Assembly: GCA_000969725.1 (NCBI GenBank)
Contig: JXSR01S064201.1
DNA: 36,071 bases
Reading direction: 5' to 3' (one strand)
Source of the DNA: Ophiothrix spiculata
Lineage: Eukaryota > Echinodermata > Ophiuroidea > Amphilepidida > Ophiotrichidae
The notes beneath the pieces were generated by a model. It worked only from the letters and a program-made list of their open reading frames with translations, ran no database searches and had not been told where the DNA came from. The position numbers and the translations under genes were made by a program. Positions 11,199 to 20,877 of the stretch are shown here, piece by piece; the first letter of the stretch is position 1, and each line of letters starts with the position of its first letter.

Positions 11199-11907
11199 AA
11201 GGAGGTCGGAGCCTCAAAATCCCTAAAAATTGTTGTTTTTATCATAACATGAAAACTAATAGAGTAAACTACATAAATGTATACATTCTTAGAAAGGAAA
11301 TATTTCAAGGAATCTATTTATAGCATCAAATCAACATTTTTAGAACTCGCTTTTTTAGAAACTCACACAAACCAAGTTATTTTTGCCAATTATGTTTTAA
11401 ACAAGCCTAGAAAAAGTATTACTTACCTAAAGTCTTCAAAAATAGGTAAAAATCATTTAAATTGATAGTTCTAGGAAACGTTTTCTCAAATGTTTGATTA
11501 AAATCTAAGGTTTCACAAAAATAGCCAAAAGGTGCCAAAAATGCCCCAAAATCATGATTTTTTTGAAAACAAACAAACATTTTTTTGCTTATTCAGACCA
11601 CAATTTTCAAAACTAGGGGATTAAACAACAACAAAAAAAACAAAAAAAATTAGAAAACATTCTCTAGAACCATCGATATATGATGACTTTTACTTATTTT
11701 TGAACATTTTGGGAGAAAAATGTTTTCTAGGCTTGTTCCAAAAAATTGGCAAAATATCTCGTTTTTGGTGAGTTGCTAAAAGCGAGTTCTTAAATCAAGA
11801 TAATGCTACAAATAGATTCCTTGTAAAATTCCCTTTCTTATATAGTTTACTTCATTAGCTTTCAAGTTATGATCAAAATGAAATCGTGAGGCTCGAACCT
11901 CCCTTGG
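11199..11907. repeat. ~700-bp imperfect palindromic (foldback) element
   Basis: The left end (AAGGAGGTCGGAGCCTCA) is inverted at the right end (TGAGGCTCGAACCTCCCTT). The similarity continues inwards for about 300 bases: AAGGAATCTATTTATAGCAT near 11308 against the inverse of ATGCTACAAATAGATTCCTT near 11803; AGAACTCGC against GCGAGTTCT; ACAAGCCTAGAAAA near 11400 against TTTTCTAGGCTTGT near 11722. The centre (about 11520-11640) is A/T-rich. A sequence like ATTAACCA lies outside both ends (11161, 11928) but too far out to call a target duplication. It is non-coding; the frame at 11277-11465 is incidental. Confidence 0.85.
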
Positions 11908-11944
11908 CCGTCATCTATTAACCAGCACCCACTCCTCGATTTGT

Positions 11945-12059
11945 TTACCTGTTACATGAAAACGCAAATGCAACTGACCAAATCATTTGAGTAATATCTG
12001 TTACATCGTTGGCGTTCAATTTGATGAACAACAACAACAACAACAGCAACAACAACAAA
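11945..12059 (+). mobile_element. LINE 3' end with (CAA)n tail, same family as the 9-kb relic
   Basis: ACGCAAATGCAACTGACCAA near 11961, followed by TTGAGTAATATC, matches the minus strand at 8925-8968. Both continue to GCGTTC and TTGATGAA. Here this ends in a (CAA)n-type microsatellite (12026-12058). I infer that the shared part is the 3' untranslated end of one LINE family and the CAA run its tail. The translated frames over it (poly-Q or poly-L) are microsatellite artefacts. Confidence 0.6.
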
Positions 12060-12286
12060 GAAAGTGGTGGTACCACCAAAGGTTGGATGGTAAGACCGCC
12101 AATGCAGGTTGTTGGTCCGTTAAAAATGCTAACAATACAACATATTTTTACAATCTTCCATTTTACCTCGGGACGATGCCGGAGCAGGTGAATAGTAATC
12201 AAATCTTATCAGAAAGTGTCATTGGTAAGCACGCTATTTTCTGTATTTCGAGTAGTTGTAAGACGTGATGATACATAGGTTGGTAT

Positions 12287-12576
12287 CAGAGGAGGTTTTC
12301 ACAATATCCCATGATGCAATGCAACATTGTACAATATACCTGCAAATCCAATTCAACTCCTATACTTCTGTACAGGTTTCTGACGTTTTTGAGGTGCAAT
12401 GTGGGTAAACACTGGTCTATTGTGAAAAGAAACACATCCCTGGAAAGATATGAATGATTACTATTCAATGGAATTCTCAAATTCCTAAAAGCCCCTTGTC
12501 CAGAAAACCATTATTGCCTATTATATCTAAGTGTATCAGAATAATGCATTGTGGGATATTCTGAAAACCTCCTCTG
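12287..12576. mobile_element. hAT-like MITE, 290 bp
   Basis: The ends are CAGAGGAGGTTTTCACAATA and the inverse of TATTCTGAAAACCTCCTCTG; the inverted pairing extends about 30 bases to ATCCCA...TGCATT. CAGAG-type ends fit the CARRG termini of hAT elements. The flanks are GTTGGTAT (12279-12286) and ATTGGTAT (12578-12585), an 8-bp candidate target duplication with one mismatch and one extra base. There is no transposase. Confidence 0.75.
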
Positions 12577-12830
12577 GATTGGTATAGTATGATCGCATTA
12601 TCGATATAACCATGTTAGCAAGCCTAGGGAAGGACCCCTTGGGATGAAAGTATAACTTATACTAGTCGAAAGTAAGGGCGCTTTCGCTCATACTCCACAC
12701 AAGCTAAATAGGAAAACAAAGTCCCATTTTGTCAGCATAGGTCGAGGCTTGTTGTCAGAACCAATGCACTTGTAATAAGTAACAAATAGTGCAATGTCCT
12801 CAATACATGCTTAGTGACATTAATAGAAAA

Positions 12831-13350
12831 TATGTGATGACTCACACCGAAAGGGGGGACTTTGAAGATGATATAAATTTAGATTTTTTCATTTCATCTG
12901 TTGCAATATTTTTTAAGCTTTAAACTTAACTTAACTTAACTTAACCAAATTTACCCTGCTTTTTCAAAGAGATACAAAGCAGCAATAACAAAAAACATAA
13001 AATAGTTGAAAAATGCAAACAAAGAAAATGAGAAAAACAAAGTCACTGTGGATAGAGATGAGTTTTGACATTTGATTTGAATGTGTACAAGTCCTTGGCA
13101 GCACGGATGGAATTAGGAAGACCGTTCCATTTATGAGGAGATGCAACAGAGAAGGCTCTATCACCAGCATTCTGGTGACATCTTTAAAATGACATCTTAC
13201 TTGTTGAAATTGATCAATGCGATCAAATTTTACAACAGAAAACTGCTGAAAATTCTTATTATTTTCTATGTTTTTTTCTGCCTATTTTCGCCTGTATCTT
13301 GAAAAGTTTTCTGTCGCAAAGTCCCCCTTTTCAGTGTGAGTCATCACATA
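12831..13350. mobile_element. TA-flanked MITE, interrupted by a LINE insertion
   Basis: The ends TGTGATGACTCACACCGAAA and (inverted) TTTTCAGTGTGAGTCATCAC form terminal repeats of about 33 bases that include the GGGGGACTTTG/CAAAGTCCCCC pair. TA occurs at both outer edges (12831-12832, 13349-13350), fitting Tc1/mariner-type insertion. The interior is split at about 12922 by a LINE fragment (12924-13185). A truncated second copy at 18331-18551 lacks that fragment and shows the uninterrupted interior. Confidence 0.8.
12924..13185 (-). pseudogene. CR1/Jockey-like LINE 3' fragment inserted in the MITE
   Basis: The minus-strand frame from about 13182 to the stop at 13043-13045 reads GDRAFSVASPHKWNGLP, then SIRAAKDLYTFKSNVKTHLY, the typical C-terminal block of CR1/Jockey LINE proteins. 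This part is free of frameshifts, so the copy is younger than its relatives in the window. It is followed by a short 3' untranslated region and a (TTAAG)n tail, seen as CTTAA repeats at 12924-12944 on the plus strand. CTTTAAA flanks both sides (about 12917-12923, 13181-13187), a candidate target-site duplication. It is strongly 5' truncated. Confidence 0.85.
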
Positions 13351-13402
13351 TTTATACTGAATTGATTTTCATCTCAAAAATAACCACAAGCATTTTAAAT
13401 AA

Positions 13403-13535
13403 AACGACTGGTGGTTATGAGTCCATAGCATGACTTAGTTAAAGAATAGTCAAAGGAGGCTATAGTCACGACCTTGAAGTAGACACCATTCATAAACTAC
13501 CCATGCGCCTACCCTATGTTTAAACCACCGGTCGT
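13403..13535. repeat. Small inverted-repeat element, 133 bp
   Basis: ACGACTGGTGGTTAT at the left is inverted at the right (TTTAAACCACCGGTCGT). The stem is about 14 bases with one or two mismatches. It may be a MITE; no second copy was noticed. Confidence 0.5.
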
Positions 13536-14476
13536 AAGCAAAAATTTTGCTGCTTGAGCATGTTGAGTAAGAGGGAGCACAGCGATTTTGTTTTCCATTT
13601 ATAGCAAAACTAGTGGGTTGGGGTTTAATAGTTTGTTTTACTATTACAGTTTCTTGGTCTGTAACACACGACTATTACACTATAGATACAAGAAGAACCG
13701 TTTAAATATTAATTCTTACGGTTGCACTTTCATTATGGTGAAATTAAGGACAATTCGTATAGTGTGTAGATTACATGCCGCAATGTGTGTCTACCTTATT
13801 ACCAACCTACATACAGTACTGGATCTTAATAAAAATGTTTTTGTAATAGTTAGACTAATGCGCCTACATATTTATCCTTATTTTGAAGTTGTCACGAATT
13901 GATAAATCAAATAGACTAAATAATAAAACTTATGATTTCAAATTATTTAAAAAAATAAAAGTATATAGTTCGGGTACGTGGGGTATTGTGTGTCTAATAG
14001 TTTAGGTTGACACAAATACCGCTTCTCTTTTATGCCTAAAATTTGTAGAATTACACACAAATTTAAGATATCTTTTATTAATGAACAAAACGTTTATTAT
14101 AAATTATGTTACATTGATTATCAAGTTAGTTTTTTTTGTAAATAAAACATGTAAAATTGGATCTCTTGGAGATTTAAATAATCACATTCCTGTGGATAAT
14201 ATCAATATTTAGCAAATCAACAGTACTGTATAAGTAAATTGGTTGTTTGTTTAAAACGTGTTATATATAAGGTAACTTTGATTCAAATATACGATGGGAT
14301 CATTTTCATCAATCAGTTCATGTAAACATATTTGAATATATTGTGTGCTTTGTATGTCTCAAAAAATATTTACGACGTATACATCATTTTTTTTAATACA
14401 CTCAAAATTGGATTATAATTTGCATTACCTTACATGTCATTCTCCCTTTATACGTGACTTTGCATTCATTTTGCCG
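13536..14476. other. No gene seen; 104-codon frame of unknown meaning
   Basis: The plus-strand frame 13588-13902 gives a 104-residue translation without recognisable domain or clear exon boundaries. Its composition is that of AT-rich DNA. I do not call it a gene. The rest of the stretch shows nothing. Confidence 0.4.
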
Positions 14477-14548
14477 GTCAGATTCCTTATGTCCAGTTAT
14501 TCACACTCTAGAGTCAGATTCCTTATGTCCAGTTATTCACACTCTAGA
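14477..14548 (+). repeat. Near-perfect 36-bp tandem duplication
   Basis: GTCAGATTCCTTATGTCCAG begins at 14477 and again at 14513, each followed by TTATTCACACTCTAGA. The two 36-base units appear identical, so the duplication is recent. Confidence 0.95.
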
Positions 14549-14621
14549 CAAATGGGTTCATATTCTCAAAGAACTAGATCTTGCTTTGAATAAAGGTGTC
14601 TTGGAACGTATTTAAAAGTAT

Positions 14622-14790
14622 TGGCCCGTATTCCAGAAAGGTGTTTAGCTAAACCACGGTTTTAATTCTCTTCAACAGCACGGCTCATTGAACGGTTCCG
14701 CTTGAAAGCTGCAAAGGTGTGTATCATTTCTGGACAGTTGATGTTCAGTTAAACCGTGGTTTAGCTAAACACCTTTCTGGAATACGGACA
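14622..14790. mobile_element. 170-bp MITE, copy 2 of 2
   Basis: The ends GGCCCGTATTCCAGAAAGG and CCTTTCTGGAATACGG are inverted, and the inner pairing GGTGTTTAGCTAAACCACGG against CCGTGGTTTAGCTAAACACC gives terminal repeats of ~38 bases. Shared interior words with copy 1 (762-932) include CAACAGCACG and TGGACAGTTGATG. The inverted ends are better preserved here than in copy 1. No clear target duplication. Confidence 0.9.
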
Positions 14791-15820
14791 TTGTGTTTAA
14801 ACTTTTTGGATGCAAAATGGTTAACCATGATCATAAAAAACATTTTGAAAATATTAACAAATATGATACATCTCTAGTCTGCATTAGTGTAATTTTAAAA
14901 GCAAATGAATGTCAGTTTCATACAACAAAAGTTGAACTTTAAACTGGAATGTCTCTTAACACTTAAATGTACAAGGGCATTAAGACACAGGATCTTGTTT
15001 TTCGCGCGTAGTGCAAAAATGCTACATAACCCGTTAACGCTGTTATTGCTATTGTCAAGATAGGGGTTGTGCATATTTTGGTGAAAAAAATTCAAATCGG
15101 TCGCGTCATTTTTAAGACAATTAGCATAAACTGGTAACGTGGTGGCGCTAAAACACCATATATACACTTTTAAGTGTTAAATGTAACATGAGTGTCGTCG
15201 TGAGATGTTTGAATGCTTTTTGCTGGTCAAAGGTCAACGTGATAAAGTTAAACTTCAATTGCTAAAATACCTAGAAAGTGTTGACCGAGATAGAATAAAG
15301 TGTTATTTCTGATCCAAAGTATGTAATTTTGGGATCATTTTTAAAGTGTTTTAAATATACATTACATAGTAATGAATAAATTAATAATATTACTGCACCC
15401 TCAAATCATACCTAGTTTGGAAACTTAAGTTATAAGCCAGTTTTAAGGAATGTCCTAAATTATTTGCAGATTACATTGAACATGAAAATACCATTCATAC
15501 ATGGACTAACCTTTACCAGCCAGTATTTTACAGCATGTTTATGTTCTTATTCTTCTATAAAATGTGCCTTGTGTTTTACAAGCAATGTCTTTATGCAATC
15601 ATAAAAGGACTGGAAGGGTTTAGATTATAGACATTATCTGCCTTATGTTGTTTATGAATATACCATTTGTTGATAGGAACTCTTAATTTTAACATTAAGA
15701 CCGAATATATTTCCTTTTTATTCTAAAGGTATGTTGAATATATTTTCCAATGAGTAGTTTTGGTTTAAAAACAAACAAATACAATGACCTAATGTAGTTT
15801 TCAAAGATGTCCATTAATCA
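14791..15820. other. No gene seen; AT-rich spacer
   Basis: The minus-strand frame 14895-15167 has no recognisable motif. I see no RNA gene or repeat in this kilobase. Confidence 0.45.
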
Positions 15821-15823
15821 CAA

Positions 15824-16044
15824 AAACCAGTTTGGAAAAAGTAGGTCCCATCAAAAACTATACCATAACCCTGGCCCTAAACCCTAACCCTAAAACTAAC
15901 CCTTACCCTTACCCTAACCCTGCACCCTAACCATAACCCTAACCCTTACCCTAAATTAAACCCGACCCTACCACTAACCCTATTCCTTAACCCTTAAATT
16001 CTGGATGGGACCTAAAGTACACTTGGTCCACCAGTTTGTTTAGT
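15824..16044. repeat. Degenerate CCCTAA (telomere-like) tract between inverted repeats
   Basis: From about 15868 to 15992 the sequence is made of CCCTAA, CCCTTA and CCATAA variants. The edges carry GGTCCCATC (15845) and GATGGGACC (about 16004) in inverted orientation, with ACCAGTTTG on both outer sides (15826, 16032). The edges thus suggest a mobile element whose interior includes telomere-like DNA rather than a simple interstitial telomere. It is too degenerate to be an active chromosome end. Confidence 0.7.
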
Positions 16045-16768
16045 AATAATAAGTAGACAAGTGTAGACGGAGATTGTACGTTGAAATGGAATACACGCAT
16101 TCACACTTGACGGTTCCTCAGATGGGAAATAAACAAGAATGACATCAGTCGTAATGAGGATGTCAGCGGATATTGCATTGTGATGTCGGTGTACATTTCC
16201 TCTTTTGTCTGGGCCTGTAAGTTAAGTGTGAAAATCAACAAAACTTCAAAGTAGAAATGTAATTTAAGTAATGCAAGTCGATATAAATTATTCAATGTTC
16301 TAAAGTGCCCGTTTCATCTGCGGTAGAACGTGATTTATATATTATTCTTATTATTAGGACTTGATAATGCTTTATGAAGTTTTATCAGCAAAATTAGTGG
16401 ACCTGGCAAAAAAAATAACCATATAAAATTGTCCACACCTTGTCCCACATAACTTATACAAATTGTTTCAAATGTTATAAGTGTTTGGGTATAAAAAAAA
16501 ACCCAGTTCAATAAGTGTGAGGTAGATGGAGATGAACTATGTCGTTTTAGTTCATGTGTTATGTATTTTCAACTTTATTTGTGACCGTCTATCCAAAACC
16601 AGCAGTAAATGCCACCTCTTGACATGTTCACTTGTTTAATTATTTGCACAGACCATGCTTAAAGGAATTAAATGACACCTTAATGAACTTCCTACGATTT
16701 TCAGAAGTCAGGTTATGGACCGTCAAAGGTTGTCAGGGAGTCAAGCGTATAACTAAGATAAACGCGTT
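16045..16768. other. No gene seen
   Basis: The frame 16101-16295 (minus) has no motif. No repeat recognised. Confidence 0.4.
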
Positions 16769-16769
16769 C

Positions 16770-17055
16770 AATAATAATAATAATAATAATGGCATTTATA
16801 AAGCACCTTTTGACCAAAATAGGATAAAAAGCGCTGAGAAAAAGAAAGAGAGAGACAACCAACTATTTAGGAAGAGGTGTGATTTCAGAGATTTTATGAA
16901 AGACAGCAAAGATGTGATGCACCTGGCAGAGGCCGGCAGACTGATCCAAAGTCGAGGAGCAGATGATGAAAAGGCTCTGTCACCGGACACGGTTCGAGTC
17001 CTTGGAACGGTAAGCCTTATATTTTCTGTTGATTGTCTTCTAAAGATGTAGATTT
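16770..17055 (-). pseudogene. CR1/Jockey-like LINE 3' end with (ATT)n tail, minus strand
   Basis: On the minus strand from about 17050, the translation runs RRQSTENIRLTVPRTRT, then GDRAFSSSAPRLWISLP, then FIKSLKSHLF before the stop at 16796-16798. This is the C-terminal block of a CR1/Jockey-type LINE, without frameshift over about 80 codons. The 3' end has GCGCTTTTT...AAAAGGTGCTTTATAAAT and an (ATT)n tail (AAT on the plus strand, 16770-16790), as in the relic at 11100-11164. I infer the same family, opposite orientation. It is 5' truncated near 17055. The 139-codon plus-strand frame over this region is its antisense shadow. Confidence 0.88.
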
Positions 17056-17699
17056 ATTTCACATTTCCTGTCATTTTCTTGAAATGAACTTTGCTGGTAT
17101 TTTGTATTATGCACAAGGATTGTGAATTTGTCAAAAAACCTTGACATGTATTTTCACCTGTAGCGCCAAAATGAAGTTTCTGGCATTTACTGCTGGACGA
17201 TCACATTTTTGAGTATGTTGCAAGTTTCAATAAATATCTAACCCCCCCCCCCCATTTTTTAAGAGTTAATAAAATTCTGCCTTTAAGGCTTCTAAAACTT
17301 AAGTTTGTTAGAGTTTAGCATTAAAATCGAAAATGAAAACCTCCGAGGTCAAGACTTCCAACGTACGTACAGCCTTTCCACATGTGTTGAAACATTTTTT
17401 AAGGCGACTATCTCAGTGAACGGCAAAAAACAATATCTTTTTTTTTTCAATTTTTAAGATAAAACATACACTCACAAAAAACCTCTAAGTCAAAAGTCGT
17501 AATATCTAATCATACTTTTTTAAATTGATCACCTGTTTTTTCGCGAAGAAAATGATTGATGAATTATATTTTTCATAAGCTATTCACAATTTGAACGTGA
17601 ACAAAACCAGTTTGAGGTTTCAATTTTTCAGAATGTTTATTTCTGTATTGTTTTGTTTTCATGGGCGATTTCTTAGTGATAATAGATTACTGCATACAC
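17056..17699. other. No gene seen; C12 run
   Basis: A run of 12 C at 17242-17253 and several A or T runs. Nothing else recognised. Confidence 0.45.
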
Positions 17700-17880
17700 A
17701 CAAATAGGGGACGTGTTGGCGCAGCGTTTCTTCCTCTGCTTTTCATCAATGTAGCCTTGGTTTGATTCCCTGTTGAAACAAGGTTTAATGTGAATTTGGG
17801 TATTGATCCATTCTCGTCCTCGCAGGTTTTCTCCGATCACTTCGGCTTCTACACCTAACATTTATTATTACACTTTCTTT
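17700..17880 (+). mobile_element. tRNA-derived SINE with GGTTTTCTCC motif
   Basis: GTGTTGGCGCAGCG (A-box-like) is followed about 45 bases on by TTGGTTTGATTCCC (B-box-like). The body has GCAGGTTTTCTCCGATCACT and CTTCGGCTTC, resembling the GGGTTTTCTCCGGGT-type body sequence found in several SINE families of aquatic animals (from memory). It ends near ATTTATTATTA, a possible short tail. Confidence 0.6.
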
Positions 17881-18330
17881 CAAATAATTTAATGCATATG
17901 TACTATTCAGATAAGCCCATTGTTATAAATAAGTAATAAACAAATAAACAACAACAAAAAACAGAAATGTATTCTACATGTTAGAAAAAGCTTGTTTGCA
18001 TTTTAAACCAAGATACAGGAAACAAATTGATTAGAAATGAACAACAAACTTTATGATAATTATCGTTCAGAAAACAAGGATAAGAGCGAAAAAATGATCA
18101 AAACAAAACAAAAAAGCTGGGCTGGGAAAGGTCGATGTACGATTAGTATCAACAGAGAAAGACATGGACCCAATATTCTTGTTTTCAAGAATACGTGCTT
18201 TCAACCTTAAGTTGTTAAACGCAATCTTGATGAAAGGCAGAATGCCGTGCTTATTACACCTCAACAAACACTAGTCTTTGTACTATATATATTCAATATT
18301 TCCCATAAAAGGAATACTCAAAAGTTTTAT
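17881..18330. other. No gene seen
   Basis: The minus-strand frame 18067-18267 has no recognised domain. AT-rich DNA with A-rich words. Confidence 0.4.
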
Positions 18331-18551
18331 CTGATGATATCGATTTTGTTTTTTCATTTCATCTGATGAACATTTTCTAAGCTTTACAAATGACACATTA
18401 CTTGTTGAGATTGATCAAGGTGATCAAATTTTACAACTGAAAATCTGCTGGAAATTCTTAATATTTTCTTTATTTTTGCTGCCTATTTTCACATGTTTCT
18501 TGAAAAGTGTTCTGTCGCAAAGTCACCCTTTTCGGAGTGGGTCATCACATA
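18331..18551 (+). mobile_element. Truncated second copy of the TA-flanked MITE
   Basis: GATGATATCGATTTTGTTTT and onwards parallels 12868-12920 then 13186-13350: TTTCATTTCATCTG, AAGCTTTA, TTACTTGTTGA, GATCAAATTTTACAAC, TTCTGTCGCAAAGTC and GTCATCACATA. The left terminal repeat is missing. The interior passes without the LINE, which gives the empty site for the insertion at 12924. Confidence 0.85.
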
Positions 18552-19076
18552 TGTTCAATATTAGTTGGAATGGATTGGAAGCCTAGCAATGTTAAAAAGG
18601 GTTATTTTCGTCAGTATAATTTGACCACTAATAATGTAAAAAATTGTTTAAAGCATCTATTTTTGAAAAAGATATTCACCAGGAGTATTTTAAAACATTC
18701 ATTTTCTCAAAACAAAAAACAGGGGTTTTCCCAATATTTCTAACATACCTTTGAGATCAATATTTTCCTTACATTTTCACCAAAAATGTTTAAGAAAAAT
18801 GATTATTTACGTACATCAATAGCTCTATGAATAATTATGTTTATTTTTATATTATAATTTAATTACAATATATTGGATGGTTGTTAATGCATAGCGCTCT
18901 CGAAAAATGAATGTTAATATAATTGTTTTCCCCTCAAACGTAGCACTAACCTTAGGCTGCAAGAATTATGTGAGAAATGGTAATATAACATTCGAACCCA
19001 AACAGCAAATTATTTGTTATATTGAGGAAGGTTTCTGGCAAGAAAAGAAATACATTAACTGTGTTAACTACTAACT
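18552..19076. other. No gene seen
   Basis: The frame 18507-18743 overlaps the MITE end and has no motif. AT-rich spacer. Confidence 0.4.
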
Positions 19077-19077
19077 C

Positions 19078-19107
19078 AAAAAATAAATAAATAAATAAAT
19101 AAACAGA
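19078..19107 (+). repeat. (AAAT)n microsatellite
   Basis: About seven AAAT units directly before the first unit of the next tandem duplication. Confidence 0.9.
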
Positions 19108-19560
19108 ATTGATTGATTGTGTCTGAGGAACTTGGCATTGCGGTTAGTATTCATAGATTTATTCTTGTGATTCAAACATTAGAAATGCATTAAAAATTTG
19201 TTACAAACATTTTGGGGATAATCTATTCGAAATATTTTTGGAAAAAAAACCCGATTAATGTTAAGATTTTATGAAGAATGACTCGACTTAATAAATGATA
19301 AAGTAACTATTATGTATTAAATGGATATGATTTTAATGTTTTAATTGATTGATTCGATTGATTCTGTCTGAGGCACTTGGCATTGCGGTTAGTATAGATA
19401 GATTTATTCTCGGTTCAAATATTAGAAATGCATTAAAAATTTGTTTCAAACAGGTTTATATACAGTTTGGGGTAAATCTAATCGAATTTCAAAATTGTGT
19501 GAAGAATGACTTGACTTAATAAATATTAAAAACTAACTAAAACAATATCATAAATTAACT
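19107..19560 (+). repeat. Tandem duplication, ~245-bp period
   Basis: GTCTGAGGAACTTGGCATTG at 19121 recurs as GTCTGAGGCACTTGGCATTG at 19366. Both are followed by GCGGTTAGTAT, ATAGATTTATTCT, TTAGAAATGCATTAAAAATT and GAAGAATGACT.GACTTAATAAAT in order. The units have several indels. Confidence 0.88.
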
Positions 19561-19887
19561 ATGAAATTGATATGGATTTTAATGGATATGTTGACTAAGC
19601 TGTCAATAACAATGTAAATTTGTTGCCTGTAAAATATTTTAAGAGATGCAGTTGTGCAAAAATACGTCAGAGCATTACTTTTCTTGAAGGATGCACAGCA
19701 AGTCTTATCTTATCTTGCAAGAAAAGTCAGCAGCCTCTGTTATGCGACTATACGTTTGTTTTATGAGATAAGAAAGTAGAATATATATTTTTGCTATTGT
19801 GGTGTTTATATTTTACTGTCAAAATTGTAAAATTGTTGTAATTCAGTTTTTTTGTTGTTGCTGCAATGACATTTGTTAATAAACCTT

Positions 19888-20096
19888 TAATGAAATGAAG
19901 GTGATGAACACTAAGATTGAGGGAAAACGACCTAAAGGGAGACCCAGGAAGCGATGGATAGACAATGTAAAGCAGGACATGGACCATTTCCAGGTGAAAG
20001 AAGAGGATGCAGACATCTGTGGAGGAGGAAGACAAAGGCAGCCGACCCTGTTATAGTAGATCAGCACCCTGCAGATCAGCGGGAAACCAGGCGTTA
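19888..20096 (+). pseudogene. RTE/Jockey-type LINE C-terminal tail
   Basis: The plus-strand translation from about 19897 reads NTKIEGKRPKGRPRKRWIDN, then VKQDM and VKEEDA. Near 20010 a one-base loss shifts the frame, and the other frame continues LWRRKTKAADP and stops at about 20094-20096. This matches the GRPRKRW(I/L)D...W(R)R...ADP tail at the C terminus of many endonuclease/reverse-transcriptase LINE proteins. Only about 65 codons survive. The two overlapping minus-strand frames are shadows. Confidence 0.85.
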
Positions 20097-20220
20097 AGGA
20101 AGAGAGACAGAGGCGAGATATAAATTTAGCTGGTTCCCGTTTCTTCTTCAATAACAAATAGACAAAGGTGACAACTAACCAAATTCATTTAAAAGTGTTA
20201 CTTGTAAACGGTGTGACTGT

Positions 20221-20362
20221 GTGGAATTAGGCAACATGCCGGCGACTGCATGTAATTTGGCAATTAGCGAGCGCTTGTGAATTTTGACAAATAGCAAACG
20301 GCTGTGTGAACTTAGGCAACTAGCCGGTAACTGCATGGACTTTTGCAATTCGTCTATGGGTA
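20221..20362 (+). repeat. Degenerate minisatellite, ~25-31-bp unit, about 5 units
   Basis: Units begin at 20221 (GTGGAATTAGGCAAC), 20252 (GTAATTTGGCAATTAGC), 20277 (GTGAATTTTGACAAATAGC), 20306 (GTGAACTTAGGCAACTAGC) and 20337 (GGACTTTTGCAATTCG). Units 1 and 4 are the most alike, suggesting a higher-order period near 85 bases. Confidence 0.7.
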
Positions 20363-20714
20363 GTAGCATCAGTTGTAAAATTATAATGTTAACGGACATT
20401 TACTAAAAAAGCACACGTGCCATTATTCGTGCTTCTATCAAAGTGTACACATTTTGCATGAAATGAAATGTTATATATTTACAACTAAATTTTCATTTTA
20501 CCCACATTTTTTCATTCTTAAAGATGTAATTTTCCCATTGATTATTTCGCATTTGAGAGGTTTTTATTTCTGTTATAATGCCTAAATAATATTTATAGAC
20601 CCATTTTGAGCAGCAAAATGTATTTTTATTAGGTCTACACTACCCCAAAAGAATCCAAAAAAAATTACTATTTTTAATACCCTTAACAAGGGGACTTACT
20701 TTCTCATCACTAAA

Positions 20715-20865
20715 ATAGCATTTCCATGTCAATATCCTAATCATATTGTCATATTTGACCTTGTTGTTGACTTGTTTAGACATTGTTAGATAATTGTTAT
20801 AGTACATAGTTGCTATATTTAAACAGCCATTACAAGAACATCCCAACTCCATGAGCTCCCCTCTG
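20715..20865 (+). repeat. Palindromic repeat family, copy 1 (plus)
   Basis: AGCATTTCCATGTCAATATC, TTTGACCTTGT, TTAGACATTGTTAGATAATTG, GTACATAGTTG and ATCCCAACTCCATGAGCTC match copies at 22508-22795 in one or other orientation. Confidence 0.75.
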
Positions 20866-20877
20866 CAACATTACGCT

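Noticed and set aside
11945..12268. Overlapping frames with poly-glutamine, poly-asparagine or poly-leucine
   Set aside because: The homopolymers are the six readings of one (CAA)n microsatellite, and nothing outside the run resembles a protein domain.
12964..13170. 68-codon minus frame
   Set aside because: The real coding frame of the LINE fragment here is another minus-strand frame, with GDRAFSV and KTHLY blocks.
13588..13902. 104-codon plus frame as a gene
   Set aside because: Composition follows the AT-rich background; no signal peptide, domain or splice context stands out.
15868..15992. Chromosome end (telomere)
   Set aside because: Units are heavily mutated, the tract is ~125 bases, and ordinary repeats continue on both sides.
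16632..17051. 139-codon plus-strand frame, the longest in the window
   Set aside because: It is antisense to a clear CR1/Jockey-like LINE C terminus on the minus strand and contains a run of asparagines from the (AAT)n tail.
19748..20157. Two overlapping minus-strand frames
   Set aside because: They are shadows of the LINE GRPRKRW-type tail on the plus strand.
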